A stretch of 64,000 nucleotides of DNA from Rhypophila decipiens (Eukaryota; Ascomycota; Sordariomycetes; Sordariales; Naviculisporaceae), in assembly GCA_033297075.1 (NCBI GenBank), contig MU858080.1:204274-268273 (forward strand). The letters run 5' to 3'. This document shows positions 30,234-40,636 of this stretch, one piece after another; position 1 is the stretch's first letter, and each line of letters opens with the position of its first letter. Both the position numbers and the translations under genes were made by a program. The notes under the pieces were generated by a model. It saw only the letters and a list, made by a program, of their open reading frames with translations. It made no database searches and had not been told where the DNA came from.

Positions 30234-31938
30234 ATGGTCACGACACGCCTCTCGCTGTTGGCGGCTCTGTCCGCGACGACAGTACTTGCCCAGTTCGGAC
30301 CACCGCCCACTACAAATGTCGGCCAGGGATGCACCTCCAAGTCTTTTTCCGTACCCAGCTGGATCATCCAGAACCTGGGCAAAGTCGAGAACGACGTCAA
30401 GTTCAACATCACGAACCGGGCCACGGGCTACACTTCCGGGGTACGATGCAAACAAGGCGCGAGCGACTGCTTGCTCGCCGTGGCCGACGGTGGCCTGAAG
30501 ACCTCGATCCAGCTGGACGGGGACAAGGTGCAGTTTGCCGTCAACCAGACCTGGACTTGCAAAGACAGGGGCACCGAGTGAGTTATTTGGCAACCCCTTT
30601 CCCCTCAAACTACACAGCTCCTACTAACAGACCTGTATTCCCAGCCTCACCTTCACCGCCCTAGGCAACAACTCGGCACCGCTAAATTGGACCTCGCCCC
30701 TCCTTATCCGCGGCTCTCTGCTCGCGCCGGTAGCCATAACACCAGCCTACCTCGAGGGCCCAACAGGCCACAAAAGCCCCGGATGCGCCGCCACTTCGGA
30801 GAAGCCCAGCTGGAAGCTCTCGGCCATCCACTTCACGGACCAAACCGGCGACGGGACCAGCTCGACGCCCTTCCAAATGTTCAACCTCCTCTTGACCAAC
30901 CCCGCCAACGGCTACCAGGCGAGCTGCATGCCGGGTACATCCTACGACTACGGAAATGACCTGTCGACGCTCGTCTGCGCCGGTGTAGAATTCCAGTCCT
31001 CCAGCATCGGCGGGTTTCCAATCACCACGACGGCGAGCTTCGACACCAAGACGTTTACCTTTTCGGTCAAGCAGACTTGGTTCTGCGATGATCATGATGC
31101 TTCCAAGCCGTACGTGACTTATCCCCTCTAGTCTCTCCCTCTCAATCTTTTCAGTTTTCTCGTGCAACTAACTGTTGTATTTTACATAATCCAGCCAAAA
31201 CATCACCGCCTCAGGAACCATCAAGCTCCCCCTAGAATGCGAGACCAACCCCGTCCCCGATTCACCAAACGACACCAAGAAATCCTGCATAATCCCCGAA
31301 GAAGGCGACATCACCGTGCCCGGCACCGTAGACGCAGTGACGACCCTCGCCCCGTTCGTAATCGAAGACCCCATCCCCCAGCGCGACGGATGCACCCTCA
31401 CATCCATCTTTAACCCGAAATGGTCTTTTTCGCAATTCTCGGTAACAACCACCCCAGCCGGCAAGGAAGAAATATTCTTCAACATCATCCTCGCAGCCGA
31501 GAATAGAGGATTCCAGTTCCCGATCCCTATCTACACCGGTGAGGCGGTCAAGGGCAAGGAAGGGTGGTATAACTGTGTTGTCGGGCAGGATGGGGAGAAT
31601 GCCGCGCCGCTTTGGCCGTATAAATGCGAGTTTAGATATGAGAATGCGACCAAGAACTTGGAGATTAGGGCCGACTGGGCTTGTATCGACTTTGATCCGG
31701 ATCATCCGTACGTTTTTAATCCTCTCTCTTATACATCAGTTTCTTGTTTGGATGGATGGAACCTTGCTAACATTGTGCGCGACAAAACAGGATCCTTTTC
31801 AGCGGTGTTTCATCGACGACAGTCACCAGCCCGTTCGAGTGCGGTCCCACGTATGATGGGAACAACGAGTGCGTTATTGACGGGTCGATTACCTGGTCGG
31901 CCGATATCCAGAATGTTACTTGGAAGTCGTCTCCTTAA
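30234..31938 (+). CDS. Secreted protein of three repeated modules, function unknown
   Basis: Four exons, 30234-30577, 30645-31109, 31195-31707 and 31791-31938, give 489 residues. Residues 1-19 form a signal peptide (MVTTRLSLLAALSATTVLA). The body comprises three modules of 115-170 residues. Each ends in an aromatic-Cys signature followed directly by an intron: QTWTCKDRGT, QTWFCDDHDASKP and ADWACIDFDPDHP. All three introns are phase 2 at equivalent positions. The short fourth exon encodes a final half-module (SSTTVTSPFECG... WSADIQNVTW). Many N-x-S/T sites fit glycosylation in the secretory pathway. No catalytic motif is visible; a beta-rich extracellular fold is a guess. Upstream is a TATATAA. 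Confidence 0.82.
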
Positions 31939-32326
31939 ACAGATAGATGTGTGACGGTCGTCGTAGATTAGTGTGTAATTGGTTGCATCTGGGGCAACGG
32001 TCGAGAGAAGAGTATCATGGTCTTGGCGGAATAGGGGCTCAGGGGTATACACAAAAGAGATGAAGTAGTAGCAATCACTGTGGGTTAGATAATTAGTGTA
32101 GAGAATGCTAATGTATCAACACATGGATGCTAGCAGAACATTGATTCATCTTGTATGGGGCTTTTCTTTCTCTGAACGAGGTGGGTGGTCGATACATGGC
32201 GGGACGGCCTCATATACATATACAAGGTACAGCGTGTATCGCATTAACATTACATGATTATGAGGGTTAATCTATCTTGAGACCGCCCATCATATACGTG
32301 CCTGTATTGGCTTTCCACAATGCGTA
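31939..32326. other. Convergent intergenic gap
   Basis: About 390 bp between two convergent 3' ends. Nothing but presumed 3' untranslated sequence is seen. Confidence 0.6.
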
Positions 32327-33330
32327 TCACAGAAACATGAAAGGAACCCGGTTGTTGGACGGTACAGGCATCTCGGCAGCTGCCGGTTCTGTTGGCAACA
32401 TGATGGCGGACTGTACCCTGTCGTTTGCCCGCTCTCTGACGGCTGCCGGTCCCGACGAGGCTCCTGTTAAACTTGGAGGCTGTAATATGTGCGGAGTTGA
32501 GTCCAACTCCCAGTGCGGGAGTAAATTGTTTGTCGATAGTGCCCAGTGTGATGTTGTTCTACTCCCCGGACGAGTAAGGCTCATCCGGGCAAGGTGTTGA
32601 GCACTATCGCTTGAAGAGCGATAGTCTTGCCTCTTTTTTCTGCGCAAATAGATGGTGAAGAATGTGACGGCGCATGCAAAGAGCAGCAGACCAAGTCCTA
32701 GTCCTAGCCCGAGGCCAATTCCAAGAACCATAGGATGGCCGGATCCATTCGGGTCCGCGGTTCCATTACCATCCAACCTTGAACCTGTAATGTCGCTATT
32801 AATGCTCGTAGGAGACGGATATGTAGATGATCCACCCCCGGCCTCGATATCCGGCGCCTCGGTCGCCGCGGATCCAGGCTTGCCCGCTGCTTTGAACAAT
32901 GGAAGCTGGAATCGTGTTTCCGGCCAGCCACAGCACTTCTCGCCTCTCCAACAGCACCACTCGGGCAGACTAGACGCCGAGACGCTGTTGCATGAGCAAC
33001 AGGTTAGGGGGTATGGCCACATGCCAAGTCCAAATTCGACTGCATCGGTCCAGCCATGTCAGCCAGGGGCCGTCGGTCTTCAGGTTGAGCTGATGGAGAA
33101 AACATACGCATCTTGTCTCCACACCTTGATAAACAGGGTGATCCCCATTTCGGATCCGTACAGCCCTGGGTACTGTAACTGTTGTCGCCGTGGCCGCCCA
33201 GGTTGAGACACAGCCCATTGGAGAGACAGAGGTCATTTGCTCTGCAGCAAGGGCTTGTGTCGTCGCTGGGGTTGCAGGCAAATAGTGTCTCATCGCGGGT
33301 ACCGTTGGCGCGGTAGCACGGAGTTGCCAT
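32327..33330 (-). CDS. Cys-rich single-pass membrane protein
   Basis: Two exons on the minus strand, 33330-33108 and 33039-32327, give 311 residues. The N-terminal ectodomain starts MATPCYRANGTRDETLFACN. It continues with a Cys-pattern (PCCRANDLCLSNGLCLNLGG, then WGSPCLSRC, LTCCSC, EWCCWRGEKCCGW) common in fungal surface proteins that have one membrane helix. A Ser/Thr/Gly stalk leads to the helix PMVLGIGLGLGLGLGLLLFA, followed by RRKKRQ as the stop-transfer. The cytosolic tail is about 110 residues, Ser/Pro-rich. No cleaved signal peptide is obvious, as is common for this family. It may sense or anchor at the cell surface; no enzymatic motif is present. Confidence 0.8.
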
Positions 33331-34479
33331 GATGTGATTTGATTGGGCAGAAGGAGAACGGGGCAACAGGCCAACGTCAAGTCCAGAGCAAAGGGCAAGG
33401 AGTCCGAGACATTGTCTGGTCTGGCTTCATATACATGTCTTTCAAGGAGGTTCAGCTCAAAGGCGACTGCGTCCATGGCACGTAGATCGGAGATGAACTG
33501 GGGTCGATCTATATCATGGGCTGTCAATAGTTGCGTCGCCCGAGATACGGCCCCCATAGACCTTGACTGTGTCACCTGTCTGACATTGATAACCCCAAGC
33601 TCCTCATACCTGCAGTATCTGCAAGATTATGGTTCTTCCAAGCCCGGCCTGTGAGTCTTGGTCTCCAATGAGAACCGTGTAACAAAATCACGAGCGGCGT
33701 CTTTTAACCCCAGGCAGCGGCACAGGGACATGCTAGCGCTGATATGATGAATAGGGGGGGCTGTCAGCCGCAGGTACGTCAAAACAAGATGTGATGGAGA
33801 ATCCTTGTGCCGCAGGAACTTACTCATCGACAGCAGGCATTAACATATCAGGGGGAAGCCAAGGCACAACGTCGATAAAAGATGCGATGGGTTTGGGCTT
33901 GACGTTTCAAGTATAACTCTAGAGGCCCATTTCAGTTAAACGGCATCTTCGAAGGCAATAGCCCAATAGGGGGCCGAGACTAACCCGTATTCTTGCTTAC
34001 AAGGACATCATTTCTCTTGGAGTCTGAAAATGCTGTGATATAAACAACGAGTAAAGAGTAAGTATTATTTTACCGTCTGAGAATCATGTTCCGCCGTCAT
34101 TGTTCACAATATCTCGGCCCGACTTCCGGTTGCTCACTCAAGCTCCCCTAATATGAGAGTGGTCAGGATACCGAATACGCTCTTGCATGACTCCTGTTTG
34201 ACCCAAGACCTGCCGATAAGACTGTAATAGGCATTTCAAGCGACGACAAGGGATACTTTGGCCTGCGAGGTTATATCCGTACTGTTGCTCCCCTCGCGAG
34301 TCACGAGGGTGTGCTGACAACTTGAAGCCCTGCATTGTCCGTAAAGCCGCAAAAAATAAAGAAAAGAGACGAAAAGGCGGGTATAAAGATGCCTCACCAC
34401 CTCCGCGACGTGTTGGCCGATTAACTTTGACTCTCATCCAGACTACACTGATATATCGTCAAGAATCCACAACACAAAA
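33331..34479. other. Divergent intergenic region
   Basis: It lies between the leftward Cys-rich membrane gene and the rightward small secreted gene. It contains the TATA box at 34382 and presumably both promoters. Nothing else is seen. Confidence 0.55.
34382..34387 (+). promoter_or_regulatory. TATA box of the small secreted protein gene
   Basis: TATAAA lies 98 bp upstream of the ATG at 34480, a typical distance for strongly induced fungal genes. Confidence 0.5.
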
Positions 34480-34904
34480 ATGAAGTCCAAGTCCCTCATC
34501 TCGTTCGCCATAATGCTGCTTTCCACCGTCACGGCCTCTCCCACACCACTTCAACCAGGCGAAGCAGAGCTCATCCAAACCCGGCAAACAAGCTCAACCT
34601 TCATGGGGACCTGCACCGTCTCGACAAACCTCTGTCTCGTGGCATCTGCCGACTCGCCCTCAGGGCCCCGCAACTTTACCTGCGGTCGATTTATTGCCAT
34701 CGCGGTAAACGTCTTGCTCCCCTCAAAGTTTTGCACTGTGGATGGGCATGTGAGTGACAGATTCTCCATTTCGGCTGAGAAACATGACAATGGCTGATTG
34801 TATGTTAATTGCGTTCTGATGAAACTTAGGCTTGCAAGGTGATTGAGTCGCCTCTTACGACGCAGATCACGGACTGTAGCTGTAGCGCGGATAATTCTTG
34901 TTGA
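34480..34904 (+). CDS. Small Cys-rich secreted protein, effector-like
   Basis: Two exons, 34480-34749 and 34830-34904, join in phase 0 to 114 residues. Residues 1-19 are a signal peptide ending STVTA. A short pro-like stretch (SPTPLQPGEAELIQTRQ) could be removed by a dibasic-independent protease. The mature part has eight cysteines: GTC, NLC, FTC, KFC, HAC, DCSC and the final SC, consistent with four disulfides. There is one N-glycosylation site (NFT). No known domain is recognised. Size, secretion and even Cys number fit fungal effectors or small antimicrobial/wall proteins. Confidence 0.75.
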
Positions 34905-35449
34905 GAAAGGGTTATTTAACGTTTTGGATGCAAAGTGGGTGGTTGGGGCATCGATAATCGGCCTCGTTATTGGTTTTAGCATTCTTTTTGCTGTTATAGG
35001 ACTGGGTTTTGTCAGTAGCCCACTCCGATCGGGGATTACATTTGATGTCTAGTGTTACGTCCGAGGCTGTATACAAGTTGTGTGGCTCTTTCTCACAACT
35101 TGCAACAGTCTGGTTTTAGTATTCAAGTTTGAGTATGTACAGGGAGATATATGTTGAAATTTGTATCTTACTGTGTATTCATTATTGGGGATCGCCGGGT
35201 GGGCATGCAAAAGGCATAACACACGCCGTATACTAAACAATATATTGAAGCTATGCTAAATAACCTGGCAATGATATCCTGCTTTCATAATCAATACTAA
35301 GAGAGGGAAATGTCTGTAAACAAAAGAGCGAGGTGAAGCCGTGACGAGCAGCTCACCAGATCGCGAGAGGGCTTGAGACTGTGGCGGGCTTTCTCGGTGT
35401 TCTGTCTGTTGACTGGTCTCCTCCTTCGTCCGCCCATCCAGGCAGTGCC
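34905..35449. other. Convergent intergenic gap
   Basis: About 545 bp between two convergent 3' ends; no gene or repeat is seen. Confidence 0.6.
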
Positions 35450-37410
35450 CTAGAGATGCGGTAGGTACTGCGTCCAGTCTGGCGTTCGAAAAGCCTCCGC
35501 AGGCAGGCTCCTGAGGCCAATGAACCCTTCAATAACCAAAAATGACCTGCAGAAAAGATAGAAAATGAGCGTGGGGGCAATAATTATGCACAAGGCTAGC
35601 CAGACAGCTACATAGATACACCAGTCGGGGAGAGAGTCCAAAATGTAAATCCCGGCCCTGGTTAATGGAACTATGATGTACTCCCAAACCACGTTCCCCT
35701 TTGAGGGGACCTGAGTCATAGACGCATAATAGCTTTGTATTATGCCGCAGACCATCACAAATCCGCCCATGGCTAGAGTCGCTAGACATCCAAATCCCGC
35801 CACATATATGCACGAAATCTTCCACAGGAGGGCCTCGTTTTGACTAGCAAAGTGACCGTTCCAAGCAGCGGCGTGAATGGTGCCGTAAACCAGAGCCGCA
35901 ATCATGAAGACGGTCATGGACTGCAACCAGGTGTAACCATCCCGAAAGTCCTGATCGGGATCGGTCCAGTCTGAGACTACCGTTATAGCCGTCTTCGACC
36001 ATAATATCTTGGTTCCAGATACCTGATTGCGAATTGTGTGCCCTGCCCGAGCAATGGCCGAATCTCGTCTGGTAGGGAGTCTGTGGTGATGAATAAATCA
36101 TCGGGCGAGGAGCTTCCGTGTGATACTATTTCCGGACTCTCGAAGATCTGGTTGGCAACGTCAGGATAGTCGGAAATAAATCGCCTCAGCAGCTGCCACC
36201 GGATCATTCTATCGAGTGCGATATCCCATGCCTGGTCACGGTGCCTCTGCCAGGTGTCTTTGAATGAATATTCTGGTGCTTTCAGCCATAAGACGCTGGT
36301 ACCAAGTATGTCTGCAATGACGAATTGGCCTTGTTTGATCTGTGTATGTTCTCGGGAGGTGAGGTCGTAAGTGGTTTTTCGTTTGGTATGAGGGTCGATG
36401 ACGGTTATTGAGTACGATGGCAGTGCTGCGGATATGTCCCCCGGGGCTGGCGCGGCAGTAGATGAGTTCTTGAGGCACTCTGCCGAGGCTTGATCAATCC
36501 AATGCCCGACATATTTGAAACCTTGTTCATTGCAAACCCACACAGTTGACGCAAAGCCGGAAGGCCAACCCCCGGTCAGGAGTATTGGTTCGGCGATGTC
36601 AAGGGGTTTTTCCCACCAACAGAGGTAGGTAAGGAGCGCACAGATGGCGTGAGCAAGCGTAGTGAGCTCCAAAGTAGTAAGGGGTAAGTTATTGGCAAGC
36701 CGCATGACACATTGTAGAATAATCCAGGTAGCCTGTGTTACGACCAGTACCTTTGCGAGAGCATCGGCCTTGCTCTTGTCCAGAATTGACTCTCTGCTGA
36801 TATCGGGAAGAAACCCGGCGCGCGCCAGAAGCGGCAGGACTTTTCTGTGAAAGGTGATTCGAGGCGATCCGGGAATGTATTCACCTGGAAGGTCTTCTTG
36901 GCCGTACGTTGTATCAATGGCGAAGCCTCCCATGTAAGCAAACCAACTGTGAGTCGTGGTCCACTCGTGATTTCTCCTCAAGGATGGATCTTTTTCGGCC
37001 TTTTTCGGGGTCAGTCACGCTTGAAAGGAGCTGGGAAGATAAAGACTTATTTGCTCAGCAAAAGCTATGGCAAGATCTCTCGAGAGTTTCTTGACCTGCT
37101 GCCTCTGAGCCCACGCCACAAACACAACAATCTCCGGAGCGAAAAGCCCGATGATAATCCATTTCGTCTTTCTCCAAACAAGCAAAAGCTTTGTTGAGTT
37201 TGCCGGGGGTATGTTGAGGTGGAGGGCCGTGTACACGCAGAGAACCAAGGTGATGACGCAGCTCTTCAGGATACTGAAGCTGCCCCTGCCATCCGGCTCT
37301 TGACTGTAGACTCATTATTAGCAGTGTCTTGAGGATCGCGGGTCTTTGTATCTCAAAGCTTACACCCAACCGAGGATTTCAGCATTCGTTGTGTTTGTTG
37401 CCATCGCCAT
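35450..37410 (-). CDS. Conserved fungal multipass membrane protein, interrupted by an in-frame TGA
   Basis: The best model has exons 37410-37364, 37303-36127 and 36022-35450, about 598 codons. It belongs to a fungal family of unknown function, recognised by GWVQEPDGRGSF followed by SCVITLVLCVYTALHLNIP, then WTTTHSWFAYMGGFAI, ITFHRKVLPLLARAGFLPDI, KSKADALAKVLVVTQATW, WWEKPLDIAEP and, near the end, KILWSKTAITVVSDWTDPDQ. Six or more hydrophobic segments are visible. Two problems exist. An in-frame TGA at 37017-37015 splits the second exon; it can be avoided only by an implausibly short (42-bp) intron. Also, the frame changes near 36050, which a 104-bp GT-AG intron (36126-36023) without a clear branch site would repair. 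The gene may be a pseudogene or rely on readthrough. The start is the first ATG preceding the family motif. Confidence 0.62.
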
Positions 37411-38153
37411 AGAGTTCGCTGCAGGGCTTTGCTCGTTAGTTGAAGAGAGGGGAATAAACACAATCCTCGCTGGTTCATTGTGGTCACGGTGTGCGGGACC
37501 GCTGGAGGAGGCCTCACAGGCCAGAACTCCCTTCACCGCCACTGTACAGCCCCAGCTGAATGGCCTCAGGCTGCAGGACTCGACATTCTCTTGGCCACTA
37601 TCGAGCCACGGGTGCTGCCAAGCTAAAGGGTGCCTTGGACGAAGCCATATATATACTGGCTTGTCATTGCGAAGTTTTATTGGTCGGAAGTAGGAAAAAG
37701 GCGCAAAATATGTGCAATCACATCAGAGTGCAAGAAATTCCAGTTTTATAAGAATAACCAACTTCCCTATGCTCCGTCAACTCTGTTGCCACGTCAATTC
37801 TCTAATAATTCTATTCATGTTACGCATGCCGGAAATTTTCGCATCTATTCAAGTAGTTATATAAAGTACGAAAAACATACAGCTTATGGTGTCGAGGTTA
37901 ACTTCGTTTGTCGGGGTTTAGAAATCAAGACTAGAAGTACAAGCAGCCATATATAGACCTAGGTTTCACACTTTATAATATATCATCCATAATACAAATA
38001 TGAACACCCACCTATTCAGTAGTATTACAACCCTTCTAGATGACTAGATGAGAAGTTTTGACACCTAGATCGGAAATATACAGGACCATATAACTACACA
38101 TAAATACTACAATACAACAAACCGAACCGTCATCCAGCATTCTATCTCAAGAG
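37411..38153. other. Intergenic, AT-rich in its second half
   Basis: It lies between the membrane-protein start and the dioxygenase 3' end. From about 37780 to 38110 the sequence is markedly AT-rich (many TATA, ATAA and TTAT strings) and without genes. Confidence 0.55.
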
Positions 38154-39817
38154 TCAAGAACAAGTAAACCGCCGAGCAAGCAACCTTTCCGGCACAGTTG
38201 GCGGATCCAAATGCCACACCGGCCGCTTACACCACTCCGACCGCGTATCATATTTGAGATCCAACACAGGCCGAATAATCTCCGGCTTGGGCCACTCGAG
38301 ACGCTTATTCCTCAGCCAAAGGCGGATGATATGTCTTCTTCCCTGTTCCTCCCTTTTCCGTTTTCTTCTTGGGCCTTGAGTAGGCTCCCTGCCCTTCTCT
38401 TCCTCTTCATGGCTCCCAGAATGAAACTTGTCATCAAAATCCGTAAACCCCTCCCTCGCATGCATAACCGCCAAATTATTCACACAAACGACATCCCCCC
38501 TCCTAGCCTCAAACTTAAGCTGGCACCCGACAGCCGTGAAATGGACCATATCCAGCGCCTCAGCCTGCCGTTCAGTCATGGCAGGAATCCCTGTTGTGCG
38601 AGGGGCAACAGGACTCCCAGTCAACGGCCGTCTTGAATAAAAAAACGATGGGCCGTGTTTTTGTTTTTCGCCAAAGGGTAATAATATCGGTCTTATTTCA
38701 TATGGCGGCTGGAGGTGTGGGGTGAATTTGTCAAAGATCCAGGTGTCTGAGGAGAGGGTGTGGATTACATCTGGCCTGGCTGACGCGATACTGTTGTAGA
38801 TTTGCGCTGAGGAGGCGAGTTGGAATTTTCCGCCTGAATGGGCGAGATTGTTGACGTACATTATTAGGAGGTCGCAGGCGTCTGTGTGGAAGGGCTGATT
38901 CAACAGTTAGCATGAGAGAAAGTCAAAGGGGTAGGAGACTGGGAGAGGGCATGGTTACCTGGCCGACGTTGGAATACGGAGCTTGGCGCATTTCGGCGCC
39001 GGGAAAGGCCATTCCCCGGTCTTTGATGTGTACTGCGGCAAGTGTTATCAGTCATGTGTTGGAAGGCAGGCTCAGAGGAATTATATTCAGTGAAACATAC
39101 ACAGTCGACTCCCGCCAGCATCTTGACATGCCTTCGTCTCGCCGAGGTAGCTGGTGATCCCGACATATGCCAGTATCTTCTCCAGAGACGAGTCAAAGTA
39201 GTCTGGGTCTAGCGCGCGGATGACGTAGAAGCCCTGGCCGTTGTGGATGATCTCGGCCAATTCGATGAGTTTCTTGCCGAGATTGGGAAGAAGAAATGTC
39301 TCGGGTGTGATCATTTCAGGGTCAGGATTGCCGTTGGATTGCTCTGAGAGTGATGTTACTCTTCCGGTAATCATCAACGAGATATGTGAGTGATAGACTT
39401 ACTGATAAAGATGGCGAGGGCTTGGTCGACTTCCTCAACGTCATCGTCCGTCAGAGTGTAGACGTAGGCAGACTCATTGCCTGCAAAGTCGGCGCCGTCC
39501 CATGCTCGGGCGGATTGGATGACTGTGGGAAAGCCCTCTGGTACTGTCTGCGGCAGGGTCTCTCCCAGCTTGGCCAGTCGCTCCACACGGGCAAGATATG
39601 TTTCGAGGGAGGGGTCCCATTCGATGTCTGGCTGCGTTGGTTCCTCAGTGATGCTTTGGTGGAGAGGATATGGGACTTGAGCTGAAGCTTGAGGAGTGAT
39701 GGGCTTGGGTGTAGTCCATCCTGGCTCGTTGGTCGTTGAAGTAGCCTCCGCCGGGAAGCTTTTCAAGAGATGGGGATGGTTCTCGGCTAGAGGTGGGTAG
39801 ACTAGAGTTGGACCCAT
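38154..39817 (-). CDS. TauD/TfdA-type Fe(II)/2-oxoglutarate dioxygenase
   Basis: Four exons on the minus strand, 39817-39403, 39343-39101, 39032-38959 and 38894-38154, give 490 residues. The iron site is visible: PFHTDACD supplies His247 and Asp249, and VMHAREGF supplies the distal His389. HIIRLWLR carries Arg435, the likely 2-oxoglutarate binder. Supporting family blocks are GQGFYVIRALDP, HIKDRGMAFPGAEMRQAPYSN and FQLASSAQIYN. The N-terminal 130 residues are a Pro-rich leader typical of fungal members. Between the distal His and the Arg there is an extra charged insertion (about residues 403-431, SHEEEEKGRE then PRRKRKREEQGRR). Family members hydroxylate small substrates such as taurine or aryl acids; the substrate here is unknown. 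No mitochondrial or secretion signal is obvious. Confidence 0.87.
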
Positions 39818-40636
39818 GATGTTGGTGTCAAAGGAAGACGTGAGTACTAAGGGATTGCTGATACGACTGTGAAAGGTAGTGAAAAGGTGGGCAGAATGTC
39901 TAGGTCTGGGATGAAGTGTCTTGGTACTTGGATCTGGTTGTCCGAGATGCTCTCTGCCTCTCTACATCACTAATCTTGATGGAATCAAGGGAGCTCTCAA
40001 ATACCCGGAACAACACCTGATGCGGCTCTGCGGAACTACCGTGCCATGATGCCAGCGAGCCGAGCACATCCAAATTTGTCGACAGAACAAACACACTGCA
40101 TATCATCGGAGACGGAACAGAAAGCTCCAGATGGCCATGTCAGTGTTGCTCCCACTGTGTGGTTTCGATTGGTCATAGATAAGCCGCCAGAGAACCAAGA
40201 TGGTGTGTTGATGCGGCCCTATAGCGAGGTCCTAGGACGCTGATTTGACTGGGTGCCGGTGTCTGCCGCTCCCCAAATGCGCTGCAGTGTGGGGGGATGA
40301 GGGTCGATATTGCACCATACCACGTTGGTCTGGTGACCGAGTCACTGCATACAGGCCAAGGGATGCGGCTCTGCCGAGATCGAGAAGGCATGATTTTCGG
40401 GGAGGTAGAGGTCCCCTTTCTTTTCTGGTTGGTTATGTGCATGTTTATTTGTGGATGGCCTGAGAATGGGGATTCCACCTTTATTGTCGATTTGAAGATA
40501 CAGATATGTTTAGCATTTGGTGTTACGTTCGATACTAAGGAGTGATGCCTAGTAAAGTATAAAGGCCATTCGTTATGAGTCATATGGAAAATACATGTAA
40601 AGATGGTGTCGGCCGTTTCAGAATATTTAGGAAAGA
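39818..40636. other. Intergenic between dioxygenase and NLR genes
   Basis: About 820 bp holding the dioxygenase promoter and the NLR 3' flank. Nothing else is recognised. Confidence 0.6.
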
